Part shown: piece by piece, positions 16,143 through 26,891 of the stretch
How the letters are laid out: every line of letters begins with the position of its first letter
How positions within the stretch are numbered: the first letter of the stretch is position 1
From: an uncultured Chloroflexota bacterium
GTDB lineage: Bacteria > Chloroflexota > Dehalococcoidia > Lucifugimonadales > CAJXCD01
Length of the DNA stretch: 64,000 nt
Direction of reading: 5' to 3'
Assembly (NCBI GenBank): GCA_913051545.1
Contig: CAJXCD010000004.1
Coordinates: 1 to 64,000, forward strand
Notes under the pieces: model-generated
Database searches by the model: none
Told to the model about the DNA's origin: nothing
Seen by the model: the letters and a program-made list of their open reading frames with translations, nothing else
Translations under genes and position numbers: made by a program

Positions 16143-17120
16143 ATGAGCTTCAGCTTACTTATACTTACTGAAGGAATCAGTGATTTGGGATATGAGTCTC
16201 TAATAGATGAGTGGCCATCAAAACTAAAGTCTCTTATACCTGGTATAGAAGTGCATCTTATTGACAACGTTAAGGACGCAGAACCAATCATAGAACACGT
16301 AGATGCAGCCTTCGGTTATATAGGTCCCAATTTATTTGGGAAAGCTACTAATTTGAAGTGGATACAAGGCCCACAAGCCGGACCCAAAGCTGGTTTCTAT
16401 CACAAACCCATGATGGACAGTCAAGTTGTAGTAACGAACGTAAGAGGTATATTTAACGATCATATAAGTACCCACATCATGTCCTACGTTTTGGCTTTCT
16501 CAAGGAGCCTAAATATCTACATATCTGGACAACCCAATAAGGAGTGGAAATCTGCTCAACCAACAAGACACCTTCCAGAATGTACAGCCCTAATTGTCGG
16601 CGTTGGAGGGATCGGTAGTGAAACAGCTAAACGGTGTACCTCTTTCGGCATGACTGTATTGGGTATAGATGCGCGCATGAAAACGCCCCCGGCTGGAGTC
16701 AAAGAACTACATCGCCCCGAATCGCTCAACAACCTATTACCTCAAGCTGACTTCGTAATCGTAACAGTACCTGAAACGCCAAGTACTCAAGGGTTATTCA
16801 CAAAAAAAGAGTTCCAGTTAATGAAATCTAGTTCATATTTCATAAACATAGGACGTGGTGCAACCGTATCACTGGATCACCTCACGGATGCACTTAATCA
16901 TGGAGAGATATCAGGGGCAGCCTTAGATGTATTTGAAATTGAACCGCTACCAAATAATCACCCCCTGTGGTCCATGCCTAACGTCATTATCACCCCCCAT
17001 ATTGCGGGATCAGGACCGTATCTAGATCAGAGACGAGAAGAATTATTCTTGGATAACTGCTTACGCTTCAGCCAAGGAAAAATGTTGAGAAACATAGTGG
17101 ATAAAAAAAACTGGTTCTGA
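16143..17120 (+). CDS. D-2-hydroxyacid dehydrogenase (NAD-dependent), paralog 1
   Basis: A 325-residue enzyme of the D-isomer specific 2-hydroxyacid dehydrogenase family, which interconverts 2-oxo acids and D-2-hydroxy acids. The nucleotide motif is LIVGVGGIGSETAKR near residue 150. The catalytic triad is visible: Arg in NIGRGATV, Glu in VFEIEPLP, and His in ITPHIAGSG. Start ATG at 16143 with a strong GGAGGA. The N-terminal substrate domain differs from phosphoglycerate dehydrogenase, so a glyoxylate/hydroxypyruvate or other small-acid substrate is more likely. Two further paralogs occur in this window (24580 and 57868). Confidence 0.88.
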   Translation: MSFSLLILTEGISDLGYESLIDEWPSKLKSLIPGIEVHLIDNVKDAEPIIEHVDAAFGYIGPNLFGKATNLKWIQGPQAGPKAGFYHKPMMDSQVVVTNVRGIFNDHISTHIMSYVLAFSRSLNIYISGQPNKEWKSAQPTRHLPECTALIVGVGGIGSETAKRCTSFGMTVLGIDARMKTPPAGVKELHRPESLNNLLPQADFVIVTVPETPSTQGLFTKKEFQLMKSSSYFINIGRGATVSLDHLTDALNHGEISGAALDVFEIEPLPNNHPLWSMPNVIITPHIAGSGPYLDQRREELFLDNCLRFSQGKMLRNIVDKKNWF

Positions 17121-17144
17121 GAACAACTCTCACTCAACTTTTTA

Positions 17145-19973
17145 CTACGGTTCAATGACCGTAATGTACTGATTAACACCAACATCAGAAAGCATTTGGA
17201 TTTCGCCGCTAGGCCACCTAATAGAAACCGACTCTATGCTATCAGAATTGCTGAGTCCAAAATGTGCAGACTTCATGTTTTGGCCCATCTGACTAGACCC
17301 GCCCGATATTTCTCTAAAAAGAGTTCTCCCTTCGGAAACTACCGTTACTCTGGCTCCTATTCCATCCCTGTTGCTAACCACACCTATCAATTCGACGACC
17401 AACCAATTGTTACCCAAATCACAAACATTTCTAAGCAATCTGGCAGACTGTCCGTAATTAGATACAAATATATCTAGACACCCATCTTTATCATAATCTA
17501 AATAAACTCCACCACGGCCCAATCCCGAATCATCAGCCCCACTTCCAGCAGACACATCAAAAAATTGTCCTCCCCCGTCATTTGAAAGTAATAGGTTACG
17601 CTGAACAGAATAGCCACTTACAACGTATAAATCTTCATCACCATCATTGTCATGATCAAAAAACATTGCCCCCCAAGTGACCCTGCTTTGAGGACCATCC
17701 TTACCCATTCCAACACCTACCTCAATTGCCTTATCAACAAACGAGTAACCATCACCATTGTTACTTAGCAAAACGCCATCACCTATGTTGGTTACGTAGA
17801 TATCCAAATACCCATCCAAATTGTAATCTCCCACAGCCAACCCCATCCCATCTATTGCGACATCTGCACCAGAACCTACTGAAATGTCGGAAAATTGCCA
17901 ATAACGACCCACACCAACCCCATCGTTGCGCCAAAGTACATTCGGTTGCAATATTTCACCCATGTCATTAACCACATATAAATCTAGATCACCGTCGTTG
18001 TCAAAATCGATCCATGCAGGCTGAAATCCCGCCCCCCAAATATTTCCTACGCCTCCTTCATCTGTACGAGCTACAGGACCAGAAATATCACCCAACAAAC
18101 CACTAACATCTTCGAATTTGCCTTCCCCTATGTTCCTAAACAGCCCTAACCGTCCAGCTGCCAAATCAATAGCGAGCTCTTCTGAAAGACGAGGAATCTC
18201 ATTATTTTCCTTCAAATCGATATCACCCGAAGATAATTGGGTAATATTTGTAGGGTCTAATCCTGTCTTACTTCCTTGCTCCACAAGGTTGTACTCTTGA
18301 TCACCATCAAACATATCAGTAGCTATACCAAGATCGTAAACATAACGGGCAATCACCAAATCTAGAAAACCATCACCATCAAAATCTCCCCAAGCACAAC
18401 CAGTTGACCTGGGACTAGATGTGGAATGGGGGAATCCAGCAACTATAGAAACATCCTTGAATGTACCATCTCCTAAATTATTAAATAGATGACTAGGTCC
18501 ATAATTTGTGACATATAGATCCTGATCGCCATCATTATCGTAATCAGCAGCACATCCTCCATTCCCTATTCCTTCAGGGTCATCTATGCCAGCAAGTCTC
18601 GCCAAATCAGTGAAAGTACCGTCGCCATTGTTACGATACATAGCGTTAGGTCCTTCTGAATTAGTCATGTAAATATCTTCATATCCATCATCGTCAAAAT
18701 CTAAAACTACAACTCCTGCTCCAATTTTATCTCGACGTGATGTATTTATTCGGTGTACAAAATCGATTCCGGCATCCTCAGACACATTGGAAAACATGGT
18801 CCTAGCAGTCGACACCTGTGCATAATTTTGGCCTCCTCCGATGCCCGATCCTTCTCTCAGACCTGTTCCAACATCCCATATTAAATTCCCGATTGCCAAT
18901 ACACCCAAACCACCTATTACACCCAGAGCCCATGTGGAAGTTATAAATGTTGCCAACCCCACCTTAGGCATAATTTTTGACAGCCCCCAAAATGTCACTG
19001 GGCCTCCTGCTGCTGCTGTGAAAAGAAGAGCTGCTGCGGGCGCCGTACCCATTCCCAGCAATAGAAGCAGTGCTACCAAAGGTATCTCAAATAAAAGAGG
19101 AACATTAATCAGTACCCCAAACGTTGCCGCTATAGCAATACCAAACAAATCATTTCCTAAATATTCAGATATGGTTGATGGACTAATCCATTGCATGGCC
19201 AAACCACTAGCGAAACCAGCTGCTATCATGATTGGGCCCATTCTAATCAGATAACCAATCGTTACTTTCCCCCACTCGCGAAAGGCTTCAGAAATAACAG
19301 GTAGCCAAGGAGATTTATCATTTACGAAATATGTAGGTTCGTCATAGTCAGGTTCAGAGACCCCTCCTGAACCGGCTCGAACAGCTAAAACCACCAACGG
19401 GCCTATCAACAACGCACCAACAACAGCCAAAACTAAACGGCTGACACCTAGGACAGGAGTAAACACGAAAAAAACCATTGCAAGTGCAGGAATATTCATC
19501 GTTGCAGAACCTTGAACCATAGCTATAGCACCCTCTATTCCGACCCCTTTTTTCTGAAATGCGGTTGAAATTGGAACAATACATGCCGAACATAAATTCA
19601 TAATCGGACCCACAGCTAAACCTTTTACTGTCCGTTTGAATACACCTCCTGAACTAAAGCCTCTGCCTGAAGACTTAGGCACAATAAAAGCCTCCGTTAA
19701 GCCAGCCACGAGAAAAGCAAACGTCATACCAACGGTAACCAATCTAAGATATGTAATCGAAAAAACCCACCAACTTGTCAGAAAAGATTGACCCGAATCA
19801 CGCTCTATACAAAATCCCTGGAAACACTGGACTTCAGGAGAAGACACAGCATCAAGATCAGTACCAACTGCATCGAGTTTAGGAAACCTGTTAAATGAGA
19901 AAAAGAGGGCGATAGCTAATACAATAATTATTAAACCAACCAATCTCTTTTTGGCAATAGAAGATTCAAACAT
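17145..19973 (-). CDS. Permease (ArsP/YraQ-like) fused to FG-GAP repeats and ASPIC/UnbV domain
   Basis: A 942-residue two-part protein. Residues 1 to about 370 form a permease with about eight membrane segments of the DUF318/YraQ type; NLCSACIVPIST corresponds to the Cys-containing loop of that family, and GGPVTFWGLSKI lies near its end. From about residue 395 come seven Asp-rich FG-GAP-like repeats (for example FDDDGYEDIYMTN, YDNDGDQDLYVTN, FDNDGDLDLYVVND), each a calcium-binding DxDxDG loop of a beta-propeller. The last 70 residues are an ASPIC/UnbV domain ending VSIRWPSGEIQ. The reading frame is continuous, so this is a real fusion, not two genes. The propeller should lie outside the membrane. 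Substrate unknown. Confidence 0.85.
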   Translation of the reverse strand: MFESSIAKKRLVGLIIIVLAIALFFSFNRFPKLDAVGTDLDAVSSPEVQCFQGFCIERDSGQSFLTSWWVFSITYLRLVTVGMTFAFLVAGLTEAFIVPKSSGRGFSSGGVFKRTVKGLAVGPIMNLCSACIVPISTAFQKKGVGIEGAIAMVQGSATMNIPALAMVFFVFTPVLGVSRLVLAVVGALLIGPLVVLAVRAGSGGVSEPDYDEPTYFVNDKSPWLPVISEAFREWGKVTIGYLIRMGPIMIAAGFASGLAMQWISPSTISEYLGNDLFGIAIAATFGVLINVPLLFEIPLVALLLLLGMGTAPAAALLFTAAAGGPVTFWGLSKIMPKVGLATFITSTWALGVIGGLGVLAIGNLIWDVGTGLREGSGIGGGQNYAQVSTARTMFSNVSEDAGIDFVHRINTSRRDKIGAGVVVLDFDDDGYEDIYMTNSEGPNAMYRNNGDGTFTDLARLAGIDDPEGIGNGGCAADYDNDGDQDLYVTNYGPSHLFNNLGDGTFKDVSIVAGFPHSTSSPRSTGCAWGDFDGDGFLDLVIARYVYDLGIATDMFDGDQEYNLVEQGSKTGLDPTNITQLSSGDIDLKENNEIPRLSEELAIDLAAGRLGLFRNIGEGKFEDVSGLLGDISGPVARTDEGGVGNIWGAGFQPAWIDFDNDGDLDLYVVNDMGEILQPNVLWRNDGVGVGRYWQFSDISVGSGADVAIDGMGLAVGDYNLDGYLDIYVTNIGDGVLLSNNGDGYSFVDKAIEVGVGMGKDGPQSRVTWGAMFFDHDNDGDEDLYVVSGYSVQRNLLLSNDGGGQFFDVSAGSGADDSGLGRGGVYLDYDKDGCLDIFVSNYGQSARLLRNVCDLGNNWLVVELIGVVSNRDGIGARVTVVSEGRTLFREISGGSSQMGQNMKSAHFGLSNSDSIESVSIRWPSGEIQMLSDVGVNQYITVIEP

Positions 19974-20101
19974 CAGAAAATAACCCCCTCAATACACGGA
20001 GGATTTCTTAGAATGCGACTCACTAGTCGATCATTCAGTATTTTAATCACTGTTCTGTTTAATACAAATGGTCGATACATCCAAAATCCTACAACATGAA
20101 A

Positions 20102-20173
20102 TGCCCCCGGCGGGAATCGAACCCGCGCACCTGGCTCCGGAGGCCAGTGCTCTATCCGCTGAGCTACAGGGGC
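20102..20173 (-). tRNA. tRNA-Arg (anticodon CCG)
   Basis: The reverse strand folds as a cloverleaf: acceptor GCCCCTG with CGGGGGC (one G-U pair), D arm GCTCAGCGGATAGAGC, anticodon stem CTGGC/GCCAG around CTCCGGA, T arm GCGGGTTCGATTCCCGC. Anticodon CCG reads CGG. No CCA is encoded, unlike the glycine and leucine tRNA genes of this window. Confidence 0.95.
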
Positions 20174-20335
20174 GTGCATTCGAAATATATCAGGTGGTTA
20201 CAGTTAAGAACAAGGCATAAAAATATTTTGAACAGTGGTTAAAATGATGCCCAATTCAGTTATACTCCCTGGGTAGATCAACAGTGCTCCTACAAATTTT
20301 TGCATATAATTTTGTATATATTTAACATTAAGGAC

Positions 20336-20364
20336 TTGACAATGTATTAAGTCGTTAATATTAT
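20336..20364 (+). promoter_or_regulatory. Near-consensus sigma70 promoter for the collagen-like gene
   Basis: TTGACA (20336-20341), a 17-base spacer and TATTAT (20359-20364) make the strongest promoter in the window, with an A/T-rich stretch upstream that could act as an UP element. Transcription would begin near 20371, leaving a leader of about 105 bases. Confidence 0.75.
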
Positions 20365-20366
20365 TA

Positions 20367-21468
<1,102 letters not shown>

Positions 21469-21499
21469 GTAGTTGCTGAGAGATTACCGTAGATAACGC

Positions 21500-21531
21500 A
21501 ACCCCCCTGCTACTTCTTTAGCAGGGGGGTT
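21500..21531 (+). terminator. Strong terminator after the collagen-like gene
   Basis: AACCCCCCTGCT (21500-21511) pairs perfectly with AGCAGGGGGGTT (21520-21531) across an 8-base loop, then T-rich sequence follows. It starts 31 bases after the stop codon. The hairpin is symmetric and could also stop transcription from the other strand, although the facing gene starts far away. Confidence 0.92.
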
Positions 21532-21645
21532 GTTATTGTTTAAAATAGATTCAATTCAATTGAATAGCAAACTATCTATTCGCATACTAAAGATAATCCG
21601 TGGAATTACTAATATCTATTACTATATCCAATAAACACAAACAAA

Positions 21646-22890
21646 TTACCGACTATTTTTTTTTGTAACCTGCAACTTTTTTAACCTTCGACCAGATGCA
21701 GACATAACTTCAATACTTAACGAGTCCTGAACTACCGAATCACCTACCTTTGGAATTTTGCCGAGCCTTTCATACAAAAATCCACCTACAGTATCATATC
21801 CATCACCTTCTAAATTTATGCCCGTTAAATCAAAAAGTTGGTCGATACTTACCCCTGCATCCATCAATAATTCACCAGTATCTAAACTGATTACCTCAGG
21901 GTCTTCAACATCAAATTCATCGTGGATTTCACCCACAATCTCTTCAAGAAGATCCTCAATCGTAACAAGGCCCGAAACGCCACCATATTCATCCACAACT
22001 ATAGCCATATGAACTCTACTTCTCTGGAATTCCGATAGCAATTCCTCTAAATTCTTGGTTTCAGGTATAAACAAGGCTGGCCTTATAACGTTCGTAGTAA
22101 TTCCTATATCGACTAGCCCATCATTACTCAAATAAGCCAAAATATCCCTGGAGTAAGCTATACCACGAATCTGATCAAGGCTTCCTTCATACACCGGTAT
22201 CCTGCTATGGCCTCGACTTACCATCTCTTCTGCAATGACTTCAATATTGGTACCTACTTCAGTAGCTACCATATCAACCCTAGGTACCATTATCTCGCGT
22301 GCTGTCGTTTTGTCTAATCTTACGACCCCCCTAATCATCCTTACTTCATGTTCATCAAGCGGCTCACCATCAGAATCTAGAGACATTGGCAAATCTGATG
22401 AATCTTTCCCATCAGTCCGAATAGATTCTTCAATTCCGAATCCTCTGTTACGAGCGAAGGAAAACCAGCGCCTCAATGGAAAAGACGCCAAAAAGACAGA
22501 TGGCCCAATAGTCAAAGCAATCAATTCGCCGTATTTGGAAACGAGAATGGAAGCTACGATATGTATCAATACTAACAAACCCAACACTACAATTAAGGCA
22601 ACCAAAGCCTCAGTTACATCATTGTCAAATATGTACATTGAAAATATAGATCCACTTATGGCACTACATACCAGAAATAAGAACTTCATCGGATACAAAA
22701 TGCCTGTTGACCCTATTAAAGATGAATGTAAGCGGACAAGAGATTCCGAACCTTTCCTACCTTCCGCACTAAGTGACATTGCACGTTCTGTTCGTACAGA
22801 GCTCAAGCTTCTCTCAGCTAAATATATTATGAAAAGCAGAAGTGAAGAAGCAAGGAACAGAAATCCAAACAGAGTACTAGGACTATCCAT
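21646..22890 (-). CDS. HlyC/CorC-family CBS-domain transporter
   Basis: About 414 residues of the CorC/HlyC (CNNM-like) family. The N-terminus has several membrane segments (FGFLFLASSLLLFIIYLAE and later ones), a DUF21-like region without strong motifs, then a CBS pair containing REIMVPRVDMVA and HMAIVVDEYGGVSGLVTIED, the motif EEIVGEIHDEFD, and a C-terminal CorC_HlyC domain. Members export Mg2+/Co2+ or modify ion transport. I start at the ATG at 22890, eight bases after AGGA; an ATG at 22899 has no spacing from that site. It overlaps the end of glmU by eight bases on the same strand, which indicates coupling. Confidence 0.9.
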   Translation of the reverse strand: MDSPSTLFGFLFLASSLLLFIIYLAERSLSSVRTERAMSLSAEGRKGSESLVRLHSSLIGSTGILYPMKFLFLVCSAISGSIFSMYIFDNDVTEALVALIVVLGLLVLIHIVASILVSKYGELIALTIGPSVFLASFPLRRWFSFARNRGFGIEESIRTDGKDSSDLPMSLDSDGEPLDEHEVRMIRGVVRLDKTTAREIMVPRVDMVATEVGTNIEVIAEEMVSRGHSRIPVYEGSLDQIRGIAYSRDILAYLSNDGLVDIGITTNVIRPALFIPETKNLEELLSEFQRSRVHMAIVVDEYGGVSGLVTIEDLLEEIVGEIHDEFDVEDPEVISLDTGELLMDAGVSIDQLFDLTGINLEGDGYDTVGGFLYERLGKIPKVGDSVVQDSLSIEVMSASGRRLKKLQVTKKNSR

Positions 22891-24283
22891 CAGAATCATC
22901 CTGAATAATATTGAGTTCCGCTAATTTTCGTTTGTTTTTTTTTGCAACGCGTGTAACTCGAGCAGGAATTCCTTTGACCAAAGCTTCAACTGGTACATCC
23001 CTCGTGACAACAGACCCGGCCCCTGTCTCGGCATTGGCACCCACCTTTACGGGAGCAACTAACATGGTGTCCGATCCTATCATTGCACCATCATCTATCT
23101 TGGTTACATTTTTTCGTAATCCATCATAGTTACACGTAACTGTACCTGCCCCTATGTTAACTTTTGATCCAATATCCGCGTCACCGATGTAACTAAAGTG
23201 CCCCACCTTCGTCCCAGAACCCAAGTTGCTATTTTTCACCTCCGCAGAAGTCCCGATGTGAACTCCGCGACCAAGATAACTACCAGACCTGACTGAACTG
23301 AACGACCCCACATGCACATCTCGCTCCAATTCCGACCCCGAAACAACCGACCCTGACACAATACAACTGTCACCTAATTTGGAGTCCTTCACAACACTAT
23401 TAGGTCCTATTTCACAGTCACTACCGATAACAACATCCCCCATTATGTGGGAATTCGGCAACACAATGGTATCTATTCCGATCCTGACAGTAGTGTCTAT
23501 GTAAACAGTAGATGGGTCTAGAATCGTTACTCCATCCGACATCCATTTAACACAAATCCTATTCCGTAACACTGACTCCACTTTCGCTAAGTCAACTCTA
23601 CTGTTAACTCCAATTCCCTCTGCTGGGTCGTTCAAAGTTATAGAACGAACCATTTCAGCATCCTTACAAGCTGCTATTGATATTAAGTCAGTTAGATATA
23701 TTTCCCCACTTTCTGAAGGTGAGATAGTGCCTATTGTATCCAATAACCAATTTACATTAAGACAGTAAACGCCAACGTTGACTTCACTTATGGCCCGTAT
23801 TTTATTATTAGACTCTGAATCTTCCACTATACTCGACACTCTGCCTAGCTCATCTCTAACGATTCTTCCCATACTGCCTGGATCGTCATACCTAGATGTT
23901 GCTAAAGTCACCCATGCTCCACTTTCAATATGTACACTCATAACAGAGTCTAATGTTTCGTGAGATATAAGAGGAGCATCACCATTAACTACTAATACGT
24001 TTTCTATTTCGTCAATCAGGTGTCGAGTGATACTCAATGCATTACCCGTACCAGATGGTGTTGGTTGTACTACATAACGTACTGATTCGCCAATAATCTC
24101 TCTTATTTTATCGGACTCAGGAGGTACAACTACTATTATGTCATCGAACCCTGCCCTACTAACTGCATCAACCACAAAACTGATCATCTCTCGACCACAT
24201 ACTCTATGCAAGACTTTAGGGGTACTAGACTTCATCCTAGTACCCATACCCCCAGCTAACACTATCGCAGACTTATTAACCAT
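22883..24283 (-). CDS. glmU: Bifunctional UDP-GlcNAc pyrophosphorylase / glucosamine-1-phosphate acetyltransferase
   Basis: The 466-residue protein makes UDP-N-acetylglucosamine for peptidoglycan and glycans. The N-terminal uridyltransferase has the signature VLAGGMGTRMKSSTPKVLH, followed by PSGTGNAL and NGDAPLI. From about residue 250 a left-handed beta helix begins, with hexapeptide repeats such as SHIMGDVVIGSDCEIGPNSV, and the acetyltransferase end has ADIGSKVNIGAGTVTCNYDG with catalytic residues of that lobe. Start ATG at 24283 with AAAGGTG. Its length is normal. The CorC-like gene follows with an overlap, so the two are coexpressed. Confidence 0.97.
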   Translation of the reverse strand: MVNKSAIVLAGGMGTRMKSSTPKVLHRVCGREMISFVVDAVSRAGFDDIIVVVPPESDKIREIIGESVRYVVQPTPSGTGNALSITRHLIDEIENVLVVNGDAPLISHETLDSVMSVHIESGAWVTLATSRYDDPGSMGRIVRDELGRVSSIVEDSESNNKIRAISEVNVGVYCLNVNWLLDTIGTISPSESGEIYLTDLISIAACKDAEMVRSITLNDPAEGIGVNSRVDLAKVESVLRNRICVKWMSDGVTILDPSTVYIDTTVRIGIDTIVLPNSHIMGDVVIGSDCEIGPNSVVKDSKLGDSCIVSGSVVSGSELERDVHVGSFSSVRSGSYLGRGVHIGTSAEVKNSNLGSGTKVGHFSYIGDADIGSKVNIGAGTVTCNYDGLRKNVTKIDDGAMIGSDTMLVAPVKVGANAETGAGSVVTRDVPVEALVKGIPARVTRVAKKNKRKLAELNIIQDDSDG

Positions 24284-24366
24284 ACACCTTTGCTAAACAA
24301 ACAACGCCCAGCACACCACATATATACGTTGTGAGCCAGGCGGATATATTAAGACTATAATGCCAC

Positions 24367-24380
24367 TTGTACACGTACAA
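24367..24380. promoter_or_regulatory. Inverted repeat in the glmU / hydroxyacid dehydrogenase divergent region
   Basis: TTGTAC-AC-GTACAA is a perfect inverted repeat with 6-base arms and a 2-base centre. It sits in the 296-base gap between divergent genes, just after a TATAAT (24356-24361) that lacks a -35 box at the right distance. It could be an operator. I see nothing else in the gap. Confidence 0.35.
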
Positions 24381-24579
24381 ACATGCTAACCTCTAAAATC
24401 AATGAGTGTCAAGGTATTCAAAGGTTCATATCACAACACCGTTACATCATATCGATGCTACGAAAGAAATGATTGGTTAAGCTATAGACATTAGATGTAA
24501 GCTAATTTATCCTAGTTGCCACAATGCAGTTGCCCTAAAATTACCCCTATTTCGCATCAAAATAAAAGGAGCAATAAGT

Positions 24580-25632
24580 TTGGCAAAATTTAAAGTAGTG
24601 ACTCTCCGTAGTAGTAATGATGTACAGTCAGGTAGCAAGCTAAATTACGACAGCGAGATGGAGGCTTTATCTCCAATAGGTGCAGAAATAATCGAAGGTA
24701 CAATTGATTCAGAAGAGGGCTTTCTGAATCAAGCAAGAGATGCCGATGCAATTATCGCTACTTACGGTAAGATTACAAAATCCATGGTCAACGGTCTCAA
24801 TAGTTGCAAGATAATCGCCTCAACTGGAGTCGGCACCGATGGAGTTGACGTCGAAGCTGCAACCATCAGGGGTATTCCTGTAACAAATGTGCCAGACACA
24901 TTTATAGAAGAGGTCGCTGATCACTCCATGGCACTGATCTTATCTACCTTTAGGAAAATTACAACTCTAGATACAATGGTAAGAGACGGACGATGGAGCG
25001 AGGGTAGACCAATGCTGTACGAAATCCCTAGGCTTATGGGAATGACCCTCGGTTTAATTTCGTTCGGTCACGTCGCACGTGCAGTAGCCAAAAGGGCAGC
25101 TCCATTCGGAGTACGAATGATAGCTTACGACCCTTACGTTGAAGAGTTGGTATTTTCTCAAAATGGAGTTGAACCTGTAGGAATGAATGAACTGCTTCAA
25201 CGATCAGACATTATATCCATGCATGCTCCAGGAACACCAGAAACTCATCACATGATGTCTGAGAAACAATTTAACATTGTCAAAAAGGGAGCTATATTTG
25301 TAAATAATGGACGAGGTGAAACAGTAGACGAAAAAGCCCTAATCAATTCACTTGTTGAAGGCAGGTTAGCATCAGCAGGCTTGGATGTTTTTGAACAAGA
25401 ACCTCCAGATCGAAATAACCCCTTACTACAAATGGATAACGTGATTTTAACCCCGCATGCTGCTTCAGCCTCTGGACGATTTGAGAATAGACGAAGGTTG
25501 CGAGTCGGACAGGAAATAGCATTGGTACTTATGGGTAGATGGCCTAGAGCTTGTGTTAATCCTTCAGTATTAGAAAAGTCTAACCTTGCTAGATGGCAAC
25601 CAATCTCTATGGAGAGAGGTCCAGCTCGCTAG
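24580..25632 (+). CDS. D-2-hydroxyacid dehydrogenase (phosphoglycerate dehydrogenase-like), paralog 2
   Basis: A 350-residue member of the D-hydroxyacid dehydrogenase family, closest to the CtBP/phosphoglycerate dehydrogenase branch by its segment TGVGTDGVDVEAATIRGIPVTNVP. Dinucleotide binding is at LGLISFGHVARAVAKRA, where the usual GxG is replaced by SFG. Catalytic residues are Arg in NNGRGETVD, Glu in VFEQEPPD, and His in LTPHAASAS. There is no ACT domain, so it is not the regulated type of serine-pathway enzyme. Start TTG at 24580 with AAAGGAG eight bases upstream. The 3' end has an extended basic tail. Confidence 0.86.
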   Translation: MAKFKVVTLRSSNDVQSGSKLNYDSEMEALSPIGAEIIEGTIDSEEGFLNQARDADAIIATYGKITKSMVNGLNSCKIIASTGVGTDGVDVEAATIRGIPVTNVPDTFIEEVADHSMALILSTFRKITTLDTMVRDGRWSEGRPMLYEIPRLMGMTLGLISFGHVARAVAKRAAPFGVRMIAYDPYVEELVFSQNGVEPVGMNELLQRSDIISMHAPGTPETHHMMSEKQFNIVKKGAIFVNNGRGETVDEKALINSLVEGRLASAGLDVFEQEPPDRNNPLLQMDNVILTPHAASASGRFENRRRLRVGQEIALVLMGRWPRACVNPSVLEKSNLARWQPISMERGPAR

Positions 25633-25692
25633 TTTAGTAAGCATAAAAATCGATTGCCATGTAGTGAGCTTGTACAATAAAATGTGTGAGTC

Positions 25693-26844
25693 ATGGGAAT
25701 AGACCGTTCATTGAAAATTGCCCTAGTATCTGCTTTTGATTACGCTTCACTTGGTGGAGTTAACACCCACATAAGTAATTTGTCCGAACAGTTCAGGAAA
25801 TCTGGACACCAAGTGTCGATTATAGCTCCCTGCTCTGATGACACCACCGTAGATGAGACTAACTTCATACCTATGGGTAAACCAGTACCAATCCCTAGTA
25901 GTGGATCGATAGCACGTATTTCACTATCAATATGGCTACGACCTAAAATTAAATCTCTCTTGTCTGAAGAATCATTCGATATAGTACATGTTCACAATCC
26001 ATTCTCAGGTATGTTACCTATACACATGCTAGAATTTTCAAAATCGATTAATGTAGCGACATTCCACAATTATGGAACTCGTCTATACAAACTAGGTGGC
26101 AAACAGTTGGCTATGCCTTCTTTTCGCAAACTGGACGGTCTAATTGCAGTCTCAGAGCCCGCACGAGATTACGTTGCTCAACATTTCCCTGGCAAGTATG
26201 AAATTATTCCTAACGGCATTTCGGTGGAGGAATTTTCGGAACATGTTGAACCCATAGAAACCTTAAATGATGGAATGATAAACCTCCTTTTCCTAGGAAG
26301 ACTTGAGAAGCGCAAAGGACTGAAATATCTCCTGACTGCTTATGCAAAACTCAAATGGGATTGGCCAAATCTCAGATTACTAATTGTTGGACCCGGTAAA
26401 CCAGATGAGGAATCCTACCGAATAATTAGCGAGCATAATCTGAGAGATGTAATACTTGTTGGCCCTGTATCTGACAAAGAACGAGTTAGATACTACGCCA
26501 GCGCTGATATCTACTGTTCGCCCGCAATCGGGGGAGAAAGCTTTGGGATGGTGTTACTAGAAGCTATGGCCGCAACAAAACCCGTCGTCGCCACATCTAT
26601 CCCAGGATTTTCAAGCGTGATGACTGATGGTATTCAGGGACTGCTTGTACCACCTAAGGATCCTGAATCCCTGGCTGCATCTATTTCAAAACTACTAAGC
26701 AACCCAAAACTTAGACACCAACTAGCCCATAACGGCCGTAAACACGTAGAATATTTCAGATGGAGTAATGTAGCAAACCGGATAATGGAAGTGTACACTT
26801 CTAAGATGGATAGTCACTTGCAAAATACTGCTACAAACAGATGA
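25693..26844 (+). CDS. Glycosyltransferase family 4 (PimA-like)
   Basis: A 383-residue retaining GT-B glycosyltransferase. The acceptor side starts KIALVSAFDYASLGGVNTHISNL; the donor side has NLLFLGRLEKRKGLKYLL, LLIVGPGKPDEE, and the GT4 nucleotide-sugar motif ESFGMVLLEAMAATKPVVAT. This arrangement resembles PimA-like enzymes that mannosylate phosphatidylinositol, but many GT4 members look alike. A CDP-alcohol phosphatidyltransferase lies 2.6 kb downstream on the same strand and could supply the lipid acceptor; this link is an inference. Start ATG at 25693; the ribosome site is weak. Confidence 0.85.
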   Translation: MGIDRSLKIALVSAFDYASLGGVNTHISNLSEQFRKSGHQVSIIAPCSDDTTVDETNFIPMGKPVPIPSSGSIARISLSIWLRPKIKSLLSEESFDIVHVHNPFSGMLPIHMLEFSKSINVATFHNYGTRLYKLGGKQLAMPSFRKLDGLIAVSEPARDYVAQHFPGKYEIIPNGISVEEFSEHVEPIETLNDGMINLLFLGRLEKRKGLKYLLTAYAKLKWDWPNLRLLIVGPGKPDEESYRIISEHNLRDVILVGPVSDKERVRYYASADIYCSPAIGGESFGMVLLEAMAATKPVVATSIPGFSSVMTDGIQGLLVPPKDPESLAASISKLLSNPKLRHQLAHNGRKHVEYFRWSNVANRIMEVYTSKMDSHLQNTATNR

Positions 26845-26891
26845 AAACATCTCAAAGTCACAATGTTTAATCAAATGGTAAAGGAATATAA

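Noticed and set aside
22235-22924. 229-codon forward frame opposite the CorC-like gene
   Set aside because: It lies entirely within a well-supported reverse gene and shows biased residues (Ser, Ile, Asn) without any motif. It is a shadow.
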